NCBI GenBank assembly: GCA_018676275.1
Contig: JABHFC010000207.1
Span: 1 to 9,188 of the forward strand
Direction of reading: 5' to 3'
Length of the DNA stretch: 9,188 nt
Source of the DNA: Gammaproteobacteria bacterium
Lineage (GTDB): Bacteria; Pseudomonadota; Gammaproteobacteria; Eutrophobiales; Eutrophobiaceae
The translations under genes were made by a program, and so were the position numbers. This document shows positions 1-6,304 of this stretch, one piece after another (position 1 is the stretch's first letter; every line of letters begins with the position of its first letter). The notes under the pieces were generated by a model, which worked only from the letters and a program-made list of their open reading frames with translations, did no database searches and was not told the origin of the DNA.

Positions 1-332
1 ACATTGAAAATGGCCGCGTTACCCTGCAATAAATCACTGCGCTCCATACCAGGTCCTCGGGGTTTGGCGCCCACTAGAAAAGCATAATCGGCATCTTTAA
101 ACGCGACATTGGCATCATCGCTGGTTTCAACTCCAGCCAAAGTTGAAAAAGCACAATCTTCCAGTTCCATCACAACACCTTGCAGAGCTGGTAAAGCGGG
201 CGTGACCTCAAGCAGTTGTAATATCACCGGCTGACCCTGACCCAATAACTGACCAGAAGCGATTCTGAACAAAAGTGCATATCCTATTTGACCAGCTGCG
301 CCAGTAACGGCAACACGAACGGGTGATTTCAT
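1..332 (-). CDS. mdh: malate dehydrogenase, N-terminal part (cut by the window edge)
   Basis: This gene encodes NAD-dependent malate dehydrogenase, which interconverts malate and oxaloacetate in the cytoplasm as the last step of the TCA cycle and supplies the oxaloacetate used by the neighbouring citrate synthase. I translated 110 codons by hand from the ATG at 332 with no stop; the rest lies left of position 1. The start is supported by GGAG nine bases upstream on the minus strand. The Rossmann motif GAAGQIG is at residues 11-17, and an acidic residue (E42) sits at the end of the second strand in LLEVTPALPAL, as in NAD-preferring enzymes. The segment PRGPGMERSDLL (91-102) carries the mobile-loop arginines R92 and R98 that bind the dicarboxylate. 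It resembles the cytosolic-type MDH of many beta- and some gammaproteobacteria, not the E. coli type. It lies downstream of gltA on the same strand, but a terminator and its own candidate promoter separate the two. Confidence 0.93.
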   Translation of the reverse strand, partial: MKSPVRVAVTGAAGQIGYALLFRIASGQLLGQGQPVILQLLEVTPALPALQGVVMELEDCAFSTLAGVETSDDANVAFKDADYAFLVGAKPRGPGMERSDLLQGNAAIFN

Positions 333-349
333 CTCAAAGATCTCCAACG

Positions 350-363
350 ATTTAAATTTAAAT
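350..363. repeat. 14-bp perfect AT palindrome in the mdh leader
   Basis: ATTTAAATTTAAAT reads identically on both strands. It lies 18 bp upstream of the mdh start codon, between the candidate -10 box and the ribosome-binding site. It may be an operator or simply AT-rich leader; nothing in the sequence decides this. Confidence 0.4.
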
Positions 364-391
364 AATAGTATCCTGACTTGAATCAGAACAA
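362..391 (-). promoter_or_regulatory. candidate sigma-70 promoter for mdh
   Basis: On the minus strand, TTGTTC (386-391) is separated by 18 bp from TATTAT (362-367), giving a plausible -35/-10 pair upstream of mdh and downstream of the gltA terminator. The spacer holds the imperfect palindrome CTGACTTGAATCAG (373-386, plus-strand reading), which could be an operator. This is pattern matching in AT-rich DNA, so confidence is low. Confidence 0.35.
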
Positions 392-420
392 TTTATGATT
401 ACAAAACTGTTTTTCATTTA

Positions 421-454
421 AGAAAAAGCGAGTAGTCAAAAATGACCAACTCGT
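421..454 (-). terminator. rho-independent terminator of gltA
   Basis: Read on the minus strand, CGAGT and GTC pair with GAC and ACTCG (449-453/429-433 and 444-446/435-437) around the loop ATTTTT, with a small internal bulge. The stem is followed by C and then five T (423-427). It begins about 30 bp past the gltA stop codon and upstream of mdh, so it probably ends the gltA transcript and separates the two genes. Confidence 0.7.
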
Positions 455-482
455 AAACATGAATTATCAAACAATCGATCAG

Positions 483-1772
483 CTAGCGCTTGGCAACATC
501 CACGTAATCTCTTTTTTCGGTACCGATATAAAGCTGGCGTGGTCGACCAATTCGAAAATCGGGATCTTCCATTAACTCTATCCATTGCGCAATCCAGCCT
601 GCACTTCTGGCCATTGCAAACATCACTGTAAACATGCTTACTGGTATTTTCAAAGCCTGGTAAATCAAGCCCGAATAAAAGTCGACATTAGGATAGAGTT
701 TTCGCTCTATAAAATAATCATCTTCCAGAGCAATGCGCTCGAGCTCCATCGCCACTTCAAACATTGGCTGATCAATATTCATTTCTGTTATCAAATCGTG
801 ACAGGCTTTACGAATAATTGTCGCTCTCGGATCGTAATTTTTATAAACACGATGCCCGAAACCCATCAATCGAAAAGGGTCATCCTTATCTTTTGCTTTA
901 TCAACAAATTTCTGGATGTTGCTGGTATCGCCGATTTCTTCAAGCATATGAACTACAGCTTCGTTGGCACCACCATGTGCCTTGCCCCATAGAGTATTAA
1001 TCCCTGCAGCGATACAGCCGAAGGGATTACTTTCCGCGCTGCCAGCAAGCCTGACGGCTGAAGTACTGGCATTTTGTTCATGGTCGGCGTGCAGGATTAA
1101 TAGCAGTTCCAGAGCGCGAATCGCCACCGGCGGCGGAGCATATTGTTCACTTGGCCAGGAGAATGTCATATATAGAAAGTTTTCGACGAATCCCTTGTCG
1201 TTATCGGGGTAAACAAACGGCAGACCTGAGGCGTAGCGATAACACTTGGACGCAATATTTGGCATTTTGGCAATAACACGTTTCGCTGTCAGCAAGCGGT
1301 GTTCCGGATTCTGGATGTCGGTGGCATCGTGATAATAGGACGCCAGGGCATTGACAACGCCTGCCATAATTGACATTGGATGCGCATCATAGCGATAGCC
1401 CTGGTAAAAACGGGACAGATGCTCGTGCGTCATTGTATGCATCTTAATAGCATGGTCCCAGTCAACCATTTCCTGACTATTTGGTAACTCACCATGTAGC
1501 AGCAAGTAGCATACTTCGGTGAAATTACTATTTTCAGCCAGCTGCTCAATGGGGTAGCCACGGTGAAGAAGCACACCGTTATCACCGTCAAGATAGGTAA
1601 TTGAACTCCGACAACTTGCAGTCGTTCCAAAACCGGGGTCGATGGTAAACATACCAAGTTCCTTGTGCAGCAGCTTGGTATCAATGACAGGTTCACCATA
1701 GGTACCCGATATGATCGGGCACTCCAGCTGGTTACCCGTTCTGTTATCGGTAATCGTTACTGTATCAGACAT
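483..1772 (-). CDS. gltA: citrate synthase, type II hexameric
   Basis: This gene encodes citrate synthase, which condenses oxaloacetate and acetyl-CoA to citrate, the entry step of the TCA cycle. The protein is 429 residues, close to the 427 of the E. coli enzyme, and aligns with it at a steady offset of two. The catalytic residues are visible: H266 in KAHGGANEA, H307 in GFGHRVYKNYDPRA and D364 in PNVDFYSG; H231 lies in ADHEQNASTS. The N-terminal domain typical of Gram-negative type II enzymes is present (SITYLDGDNGVLLHRG, from residue 57). The ATG at 1772 is preceded by a strong GGAGG. Of the E. coli NADH-site residues, the equivalents of H110, T111, Y145, R163 and K167 appear kept, but R109 is Met111 and C206 is Ser208, so NADH inhibition may differ. 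It is divergent from sucA and ends in its own terminator. Confidence 0.98.
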   Translation of the reverse strand: MSDTVTITDNRTGNQLECPIISGTYGEPVIDTKLLHKELGMFTIDPGFGTTASCRSSITYLDGDNGVLLHRGYPIEQLAENSNFTEVCYLLLHGELPNSQEMVDWDHAIKMHTMTHEHLSRFYQGYRYDAHPMSIMAGVVNALASYYHDATDIQNPEHRLLTAKRVIAKMPNIASKCYRYASGLPFVYPDNDKGFVENFLYMTFSWPSEQYAPPPVAIRALELLLILHADHEQNASTSAVRLAGSAESNPFGCIAAGINTLWGKAHGGANEAVVHMLEEIGDTSNIQKFVDKAKDKDDPFRLMGFGHRVYKNYDPRATIIRKACHDLITEMNIDQPMFEVAMELERIALEDDYFIERKLYPNVDFYSGLIYQALKIPVSMFTVMFAMARSAGWIAQWIELMEDPDFRIGRPRQLYIGTEKRDYVDVAKR

Positions 1773-1848
1773 CTGTTGCCTCCGTAGCAGGGTATTTTTT
1801 AAAACTTACTAATGAAAATTATTATTCTTATGTCCCCATTATTTTTCT

Positions 1849-1878
1849 AGCATACAGGTCTAAGTGAATCTCTCGCAA
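1849..1878 (-). promoter_or_regulatory. candidate sigma-70 promoter for gltA
   Basis: On the minus strand, TTGCGA (1873-1878) and TATGCT (1849-1854) are 18 bp apart, each matching four of six consensus bases. This would give a leader of about 70 nt before the gltA ATG. The -10 overlaps the left arm of the inverted repeat (1850-1869), so a protein bound there could affect initiation. Confidence 0.3.
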
Positions 1879-1952
1879 GCCTCTGGCAAAAATGAGGCCC
1901 AAAATATGCATGTTCACATGACAAAATTTACTATTCGTCTAAACTTGTATGC
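1850..1952. repeat. 20-bp imperfect inverted repeat in the gltA-sucA region
   Basis: The right arm, plus strand 1933-1952, reads ATTCGTCTAAACTTGTATGC. The left arm, minus strand 1869-1850, reads ATTCACTTAGACCTGTATGC. They match at 15 of 20 positions, and all five differences are transitions. The spacer is 63 bp and the arm centres are 83 bp apart, about eight helical turns. The arms point outward toward gltA and sucA, as expected for paired operator sites or mirrored promoter elements. The repeat is directly visible; its function is inference. Confidence 0.6.
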
Positions 1953-2051
1953 ACAATCGAACGAATCACTTAAAATGTGCTTGAATAAGCCATTGAGAAA
2001 TATCGAAAAATACAAAAATTTCCCCTGCTCAAAGCCAAAGCAGGTAACAAC

Positions 2052-4910
2052 TTGAAAACGCGGGTATTAACATCAATGAGTCAAATTAAACTATCTCACC
2101 TGTACAGTGGCAATGCTGACTTCATCGAACAACTTTATGAACAATATCTGCAGGATCCGTCCGCGGTCGATGCTGAATGGCGTGAATATTTCAATGATTT
2201 GCAGGATAATGAATCTGGCAAAGATATAGCGCATTCCCCTGTCCAGCAGGCTTTTTATCAGGCAGCAAAACGGGGGAGAACGACCAGTCACTCACAGCCA
2301 GCAGAAGATAGTGGCTCTCATCAGAAACAGGTCTCTGTCCTGCAGTTAATCAATGCCCATCGTTTTCGTGGCCACAGTCAGGCCACTCTTGATCCACTGG
2401 AACAACATGAACGTCCGCCTGTACCAGAACTTGATCCTGCTTTTCATGGGCTTAGCTCAGCCGACATGGATACAGTTTTCAATACAGGTTCGCTTTTCGC
2501 GACCGACGAGGCAACGCTGGCAGAAATTCTCGATATTGTCCGCAGCACCTATTGCCATAATATTGGCGCCGAATACATGCACATTAACGAGACTGAACAA
2601 AAACGCTGGATTCAACATTACCTGGAGAGTTGCCGTTCCAAACCTGGCTACTCATCGGAAAAAAAGAAAAATATTCTTGAGAAAGTAATTGCTGCTAATG
2701 CACTGGAAGCTTATTTGCATACCAAGTATGTAGGCCAGAAACGGTTTTCACTGGAAGGTGGAGAATGCCTGATCGCGTTGATGGATGAAGTTGTACAAAA
2801 CAGCAGTGATATGGGCACTCAGGAGGTTGTTATAGGCATGGCTCATCGTGGTCGCCTGAATGTGCTGGTCAATATCATTGGTAAATTCCCGGACGAATTG
2901 TTTGACGAATTTGAGGGGAAATCCGGTGCTGTTTCCTCATCTGGTGATGTGAAATATCACCTGGGATATTCCTCTGATATTCAAACAAAAAATGGAAACG
3001 CACACCTGACTCTTTCCTTTAATCCCTCACACCTGGAAATTATCGATCCGGTGGTAGAAGGATCGGTACGCGCTCGTCAGGATCGACGTCAAGACAAGGC
3101 TCGTGAGCAGGTGCTACCAATACTCCTTCATGGTGACGCCGCGTTTGCAGGTCAGGGCGTTATCATGGAAACCTTTAATTTATCCCAGACCCGTGGTTAT
3201 ACAACTGGCGGTACTGTTCATATAATCATAAACAATCAAATCGGTTTCACCACCAGCGATCCACTCGATTCGCGCTCAACACTATATTGCACTGACGTCG
3301 CAAAAATGGTTCAGGCACCCATTTTCCATGTGAATGGTGATGATCCGGAAGCCGTGGTGTTTATTGCCAAAATGGCATTGGACTACCGCATGAAATTTAA
3401 AAAAGATGTTGTGATAGACATGGTTTGCTATCGCAAACACGGTCACAGCGAAGCAGACGAGCCAGCTGCGACACAGCCACTAATGTATCAAAAGATTCGT
3501 CAGCACCCGGATGTCAGACAACTTTATACTGAAAAATTGATTGGTGAAAACATCGTTACCGAAACGGAAGCCCGGGAAATAGCTGATAACTACATTGAAT
3601 CTCTTGATTCAAATGTCGCCGTTGCGGGACCACGAGCAGAAAACATAAACACAACGCATTTGATCAATTTTGCTCCGTTTAAAAATACCGCCTGGACACA
3701 TGAGGCTGATACAAGCATCGATGATGCAATGATTACACGTCTGACTGAACGCCTGACGACCATACCTGAAGATTTTAAACTTCATCCCACGGTCAAGAAA
3801 ATTATCGATAATCGTCGCCTGATGGGTGCAGGTGAATTACCGATGGACTGGGGTTATGCAGAAAATATGGCTTATGCCTCATTGCTTGATCAAGGTTCTC
3901 CAATCAGACTTTCAGGTCAGGACAGCGGTCGGGGGACCTTTTTTCATCGACATGCAGTGATCCATAATCAAAATGACGGTGATACCTATTTACCTCTGCA
4001 ACACGTTAAAGCTGAACAGCCGGAATTTCTGGTAATTAATTCGACACTTTCCGAAGAGGCCGTGCTTGCATTTGAATATGGATACAGCAGCGCCGAACCC
4101 AATGCTCTGGTGATATGGGAGGCGCAATTTGGCGATTTTGCCAATGGTGCCCAGGTTGTATTTGATCAATTTATCAGTTCCAGCGAAGCCAAGTGGGGAC
4201 GATATTGCGGACTGACGGTAATGTTACCCCATGGCTACGATGGCCAGGGGCCGGAACACTCTTCTGCTCGCCTGGAACGTTATTTACAATTGTGCGCGGA
4301 AGAAAATATTCAGGTTTGTGTGCCAAGTACACCGGCACAGATGTTCCACATGCTACGTCGACAAGTGATACGACCTTATCGAAAACCGCTCATTGTGATG
4401 AGCCCTAAAAGCTTGTTACGTCACAAACTATCCAATTCACACATCGAAACTTTAAAAGACAGATTTCACACTGTAATTGATGAAATTGATGACATGGACA
4501 AAGCAAAAATCACGCGTCTATTAATCTGTTGTGGCAAAGTCTATTACGATCTGCTGGAACAACGTCGCGCTAACAACCTGGATAATATTGCCATAGCTCG
4601 CATCGAGCAATTGTTTCCTTTTCCGCATGAAGAAATGAAAGAAGTCATCAATTCCTACCCTAACCTGGAAGAAGTTGTCTGGGTTCAGGAGGAACCAAAG
4701 AATCAGGGTAGTTGGTATTACATGCAATCTCGCGGCACAATGATTGGTTGTCTTGGCAGACAACACACATTTGGCTATGCAGGCCGATTCTATTCGGCTT
4801 CACCGGCCGCTGGCTATATGAGTCTGCATCTGGAACAACAAAAGGAGTTGGTAAGCGATGCCCTGCAACTCGACAAGCTTGAAGTAACAACCCATGTAAA
4901 AAGTGTATGA
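2052..4910 (+). CDS. sucA: 2-oxoglutarate dehydrogenase E1 component
   Basis: This is the thiamine-diphosphate E1 subunit of the 2-oxoglutarate dehydrogenase complex. It decarboxylates 2-oxoglutarate and transfers the succinyl group to the lipoyl arm of SucB. The protein is 952 residues, normal for the family. The N-terminal helix that anchors E1 to the complex is visible around residues 17-47 (YSGNADFIEQLYEQYL...WREYF). The E1 domain carries GMAHRGRLNVL (262-272), FNPSHLEI (323-330), the metal/ThDP ligands D362 in GDAAFAGQG and N395 in NNQIGF, and HVNGDDPEAV with CYRKHGHSEADEP (426-471). The transketolase-like pyrimidine-binding domain (about 595-790) and the C-terminal domain follow. The start is uncertain. 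TTG at 2052 has AGG (2042-2044) at good spacing, while ATG at 2076 (Met9) has only a weak GGG. Homologues have variable N-termini and do not decide it. sucB begins 34 bp downstream. Confidence 0.97.
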   Translation: MKTRVLTSMSQIKLSHLYSGNADFIEQLYEQYLQDPSAVDAEWREYFNDLQDNESGKDIAHSPVQQAFYQAAKRGRTTSHSQPAEDSGSHQKQVSVLQLINAHRFRGHSQATLDPLEQHERPPVPELDPAFHGLSSADMDTVFNTGSLFATDEATLAEILDIVRSTYCHNIGAEYMHINETEQKRWIQHYLESCRSKPGYSSEKKKNILEKVIAANALEAYLHTKYVGQKRFSLEGGECLIALMDEVVQNSSDMGTQEVVIGMAHRGRLNVLVNIIGKFPDELFDEFEGKSGAVSSSGDVKYHLGYSSDIQTKNGNAHLTLSFNPSHLEIIDPVVEGSVRARQDRRQDKAREQVLPILLHGDAAFAGQGVIMETFNLSQTRGYTTGGTVHIIINNQIGFTTSDPLDSRSTLYCTDVAKMVQAPIFHVNGDDPEAVVFIAKMALDYRMKFKKDVVIDMVCYRKHGHSEADEPAATQPLMYQKIRQHPDVRQLYTEKLIGENIVTETEAREIADNYIESLDSNVAVAGPRAENINTTHLINFAPFKNTAWTHEADTSIDDAMITRLTERLTTIPEDFKLHPTVKKIIDNRRLMGAGELPMDWGYAENMAYASLLDQGSPIRLSGQDSGRGTFFHRHAVIHNQNDGDTYLPLQHVKAEQPEFLVINSTLSEEAVLAFEYGYSSAEPNALVIWEAQFGDFANGAQVVFDQFISSSEAKWGRYCGLTVMLPHGYDGQGPEHSSARLERYLQLCAEENIQVCVPSTPAQMFHMLRRQVIRPYRKPLIVMSPKSLLRHKLSNSHIETLKDRFHTVIDEIDDMDKAKITRLLICCGKVYYDLLEQRRANNLDNIAIARIEQLFPFPHEEMKEVINSYPNLEEVVWVQEEPKNQGSWYYMQSRGTMIGCLGRQHTFGYAGRFYSASPAAGYMSLHLEQQKELVSDALQLDKLEVTTHVKSV

Positions 4911-4930
4911 GCAATACTCTAGATAAACTA

Positions 4931-4937
4931 AAAGGAG
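4931..4937 (+). promoter_or_regulatory. ribosome-binding site that fixes the sucB GTG start
   Basis: AAAGGAG lies seven bases before the GTG at 4945. It is the strongest Shine-Dalgarno match near this point and supports GTG as the start, since the lipoyl domain begins at once after it. Confidence 0.8.
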
Positions 4938-4944
4938 CATAACC

Positions 4945-6204
4945 GTGCAAGTTGACGTGAAAGTCCCGGTACTGGCAGAGTCTGTAGCTGAAGCTACTTT
5001 AATGAATTGGCACAAGCAACCCGGCGATACGATTAGTCGTGGGGACAGCCTGATCGATATTGAAACCGATAAGGTTACTCTGGAAGTGGCTGCCCTCAAT
5101 GACGGTGTCCTGGTCGAAATTCTCAAAGGCGACGGTGAACTTGTGGAAAGCAATGAGATTATTGCCCGAATAGATACAGAAGCTGCTAAAGGTAAAAAAT
5201 CCGCAGTTGCAAAAGCGGAGGCAGAGCCACAACAACAATCATTGGCTGTAGATGAACCACAGGAAAATAGTCCTAAACTCAGTCCGGCAGTACGAAACTT
5301 GCTGGATGAGCATAAGCTGGAAGCCAGTCAAATCCCCCGCGCCAACGACAGTGACCGACTAACAAAAGAAGACGTATTATCTTTCCTCGATGGTAATAAG
5401 GCGCCTAGCCCTGAAGCCGAAACAAAGCCGGTTGAAGAAAAATCAGCGAAACCGGAGCCCGCAATTCAAGCTGCTGCCACCCAGGCTGTAATCGATACCG
5501 GAGACAGGCCGGAAGAACGCGTGCCAATGACGCGATTGCGCAAACGTACAGCTGAACGTTTACTTTCAGCGCAACATGAAAATGCTCTGCTGACCACATT
5601 TAACGAAGTCAATATGCAACCGGTGATGGATTTGCGTACGCGCTATAAGGATGAATTTGAAAAGACTCACGGGGTGAAACTTGGTTATATGTCATTTTTT
5701 ACCAAAGCGGCAGTCGAAGCTTTGAAAAAATTCCCTCTTGTCAATGCATCTATTGATGGAAACGATATTGTCTATCATGGTTTTTTCGATATCGGCATAG
5801 CGGTCAGTGCACCAAAAGGACTGGTCGTGCCAATTTTGAGAGACGCTGACCAACGCTCATTTGCAGACATTGAATCAAAGATAAGAGAGCTGGGTGTTAA
5901 AGCGCGAGATGCCAAACTGACAATCGAAGAATTAACCGGGGGAACTTTTACTATTACTAATGGAGGTATATTTGGATCCTTACTTTCAACACCAATCCTC
6001 AATCCTCCACAAAGTGCCATTCTCGGGATGCACAAAATTCAGGACAGACCTGTTGCCGAAAATGGTGAGGTCGTTATCAGACCCGTTATGTATCTGGCTC
6101 TTTCCTATGATCACCGAATTATTGACGGGCGGGAAGCCGTCCAATTCCTGGTATCAATAAAAGAACAGATTGAAGATCCGGCCAGATTATTATTACAAAT
6201 ATAA
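4945..6204 (+). CDS. sucB: 2-oxoglutarate dehydrogenase E2, dihydrolipoyl succinyltransferase
   Basis: This is the core E2 subunit, which takes the succinyl group from SucA on its lipoyl arm and passes it to CoA. It has 419 residues and one lipoyl domain (about 2-77) with the lipoylated lysine K43 in ETDKVTLEV. A charged Ala/Pro/Glu linker follows, then a peripheral-subunit-binding domain (about 112-148), a second linker (about 150-190) and the catalytic acyltransferase domain (about 192-419). The active-site motif SYDHRIIDG has H390 and D394. The sequence around residues 193-220 (VPMTRLRKRTAERL...TTFNEVNM) is typical of succinyl-type E2. One oddity: the binding domain usually reads KGTGxGGR after the second helix, but here it reads PRANDSDR (131-138). 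R117 and R138, at positions that contact E3 in related proteins, remain. GTG start with a strong AAAGGAG. Confidence 0.97.
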   Translation: MQVDVKVPVLAESVAEATLMNWHKQPGDTISRGDSLIDIETDKVTLEVAALNDGVLVEILKGDGELVESNEIIARIDTEAAKGKKSAVAKAEAEPQQQSLAVDEPQENSPKLSPAVRNLLDEHKLEASQIPRANDSDRLTKEDVLSFLDGNKAPSPEAETKPVEEKSAKPEPAIQAAATQAVIDTGDRPEERVPMTRLRKRTAERLLSAQHENALLTTFNEVNMQPVMDLRTRYKDEFEKTHGVKLGYMSFFTKAAVEALKKFPLVNASIDGNDIVYHGFFDIGIAVSAPKGLVVPILRDADQRSFADIESKIRELGVKARDAKLTIEELTGGTFTITNGGIFGSLLSTPILNPPQSAILGMHKIQDRPVAENGEVVIRPVMYLALSYDHRIIDGREAVQFLVSIKEQIEDPARLLLQI

Positions 6205-6304
6205 TCAGGGTCTGTTGACTCAGGTGTAAAGTGGTTTTCCTGAGTCAGTATTGTTTTAGTGGTTCCAAAACCAGTGTCCCACTTTGAAATTAGAGAATAA
6301 AGCT
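6205..6304 (+). other. structured gap between sucB and lpdA
   Basis: This 100-bp intercistronic stretch contrasts with the 34 bp between sucA and sucB. Besides the main hairpin (listed separately), it holds AGTGGTT twice (6230-6236, 6258-6264). AAAGTGG (6228-6234) is inverted as CCACTTT (6279-6285), and TGGTT/AACCA (6260-6264, 6269-6273) can form a small stem. Alternative foldings are therefore possible. No coding potential is seen. Confidence 0.5.
6216..6247 (+). repeat. 9-bp perfect hairpin between sucB and lpdA
   Basis: TGACTCAGG (6216-6224) and CCTGAGTCA (6239-6247) form a perfect stem with a 14-nt loop, extendable by two G-U pairs and one U-A pair. TTTT follows only after a few bases (6254-6257), so it is a weak terminator at best. 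It could be an attenuator, an mRNA-stabilising or processing site, or the remnant of a small dispersed repeat. Confidence 0.6.

Larger units (their letters stand above)
1773..2051. promoter_or_regulatory. divergent control region between gltA and sucA
   Basis: This 279-bp AT-rich stretch must hold the promoters of gltA (leftward) and of the sucA-sucB-lpdA operon (rightward). It holds a GGAGG ribosome-binding site for gltA, a candidate gltA promoter and a 20-bp imperfect inverted repeat, listed separately. I found no convincing -35/-10 pair with normal spacing for sucA. The nearest is TTGTAT (1945-1950) with TAAAAT (1971-1976), whose 20-bp spacer is too long for a standard sigma-70 promoter. 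A GTG-started 63-codon frame (1864-2055) crosses the region but shows no recognisable protein features. Confidence 0.75.

Noticed and set aside
585..1212. Several plus-strand open frames opposite gltA (585-992, 818-1000, 964-1212)
   Set aside because: They lie wholly within the well-supported gltA gene on the other strand, have no recognisable domains, and are shadows of its codon pattern.
1908..1925. Possible CRP-type site near TGTTCACATGACA in the gltA-sucA region
   Set aside because: The TGTGA-N6-TCACA pattern is not met on either strand; only one half-site is present.
4660..5153. Minus-strand open frames spanning the sucA-sucB junction (4660-4950, 4800-5153)
   Set aside because: They oppose two certain genes, show no protein family features, and have low-complexity Ser/Leu-rich translations typical of antisense frames.
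6284..6304. In-frame TTG start for lpdA at 6284
   Set aside because: It would add seven residues not seen in the family and has no ribosome-binding site, while ATG 6305 has one and gives the usual 474-residue protein.
6205..6304. An insertion sequence or its terminal repeats between sucB and lpdA
   Set aside because: The short inverted repeats are suggestive, but there is no transposase and no target duplication; without a genome search they are kept only as a hairpin and repeat observation.
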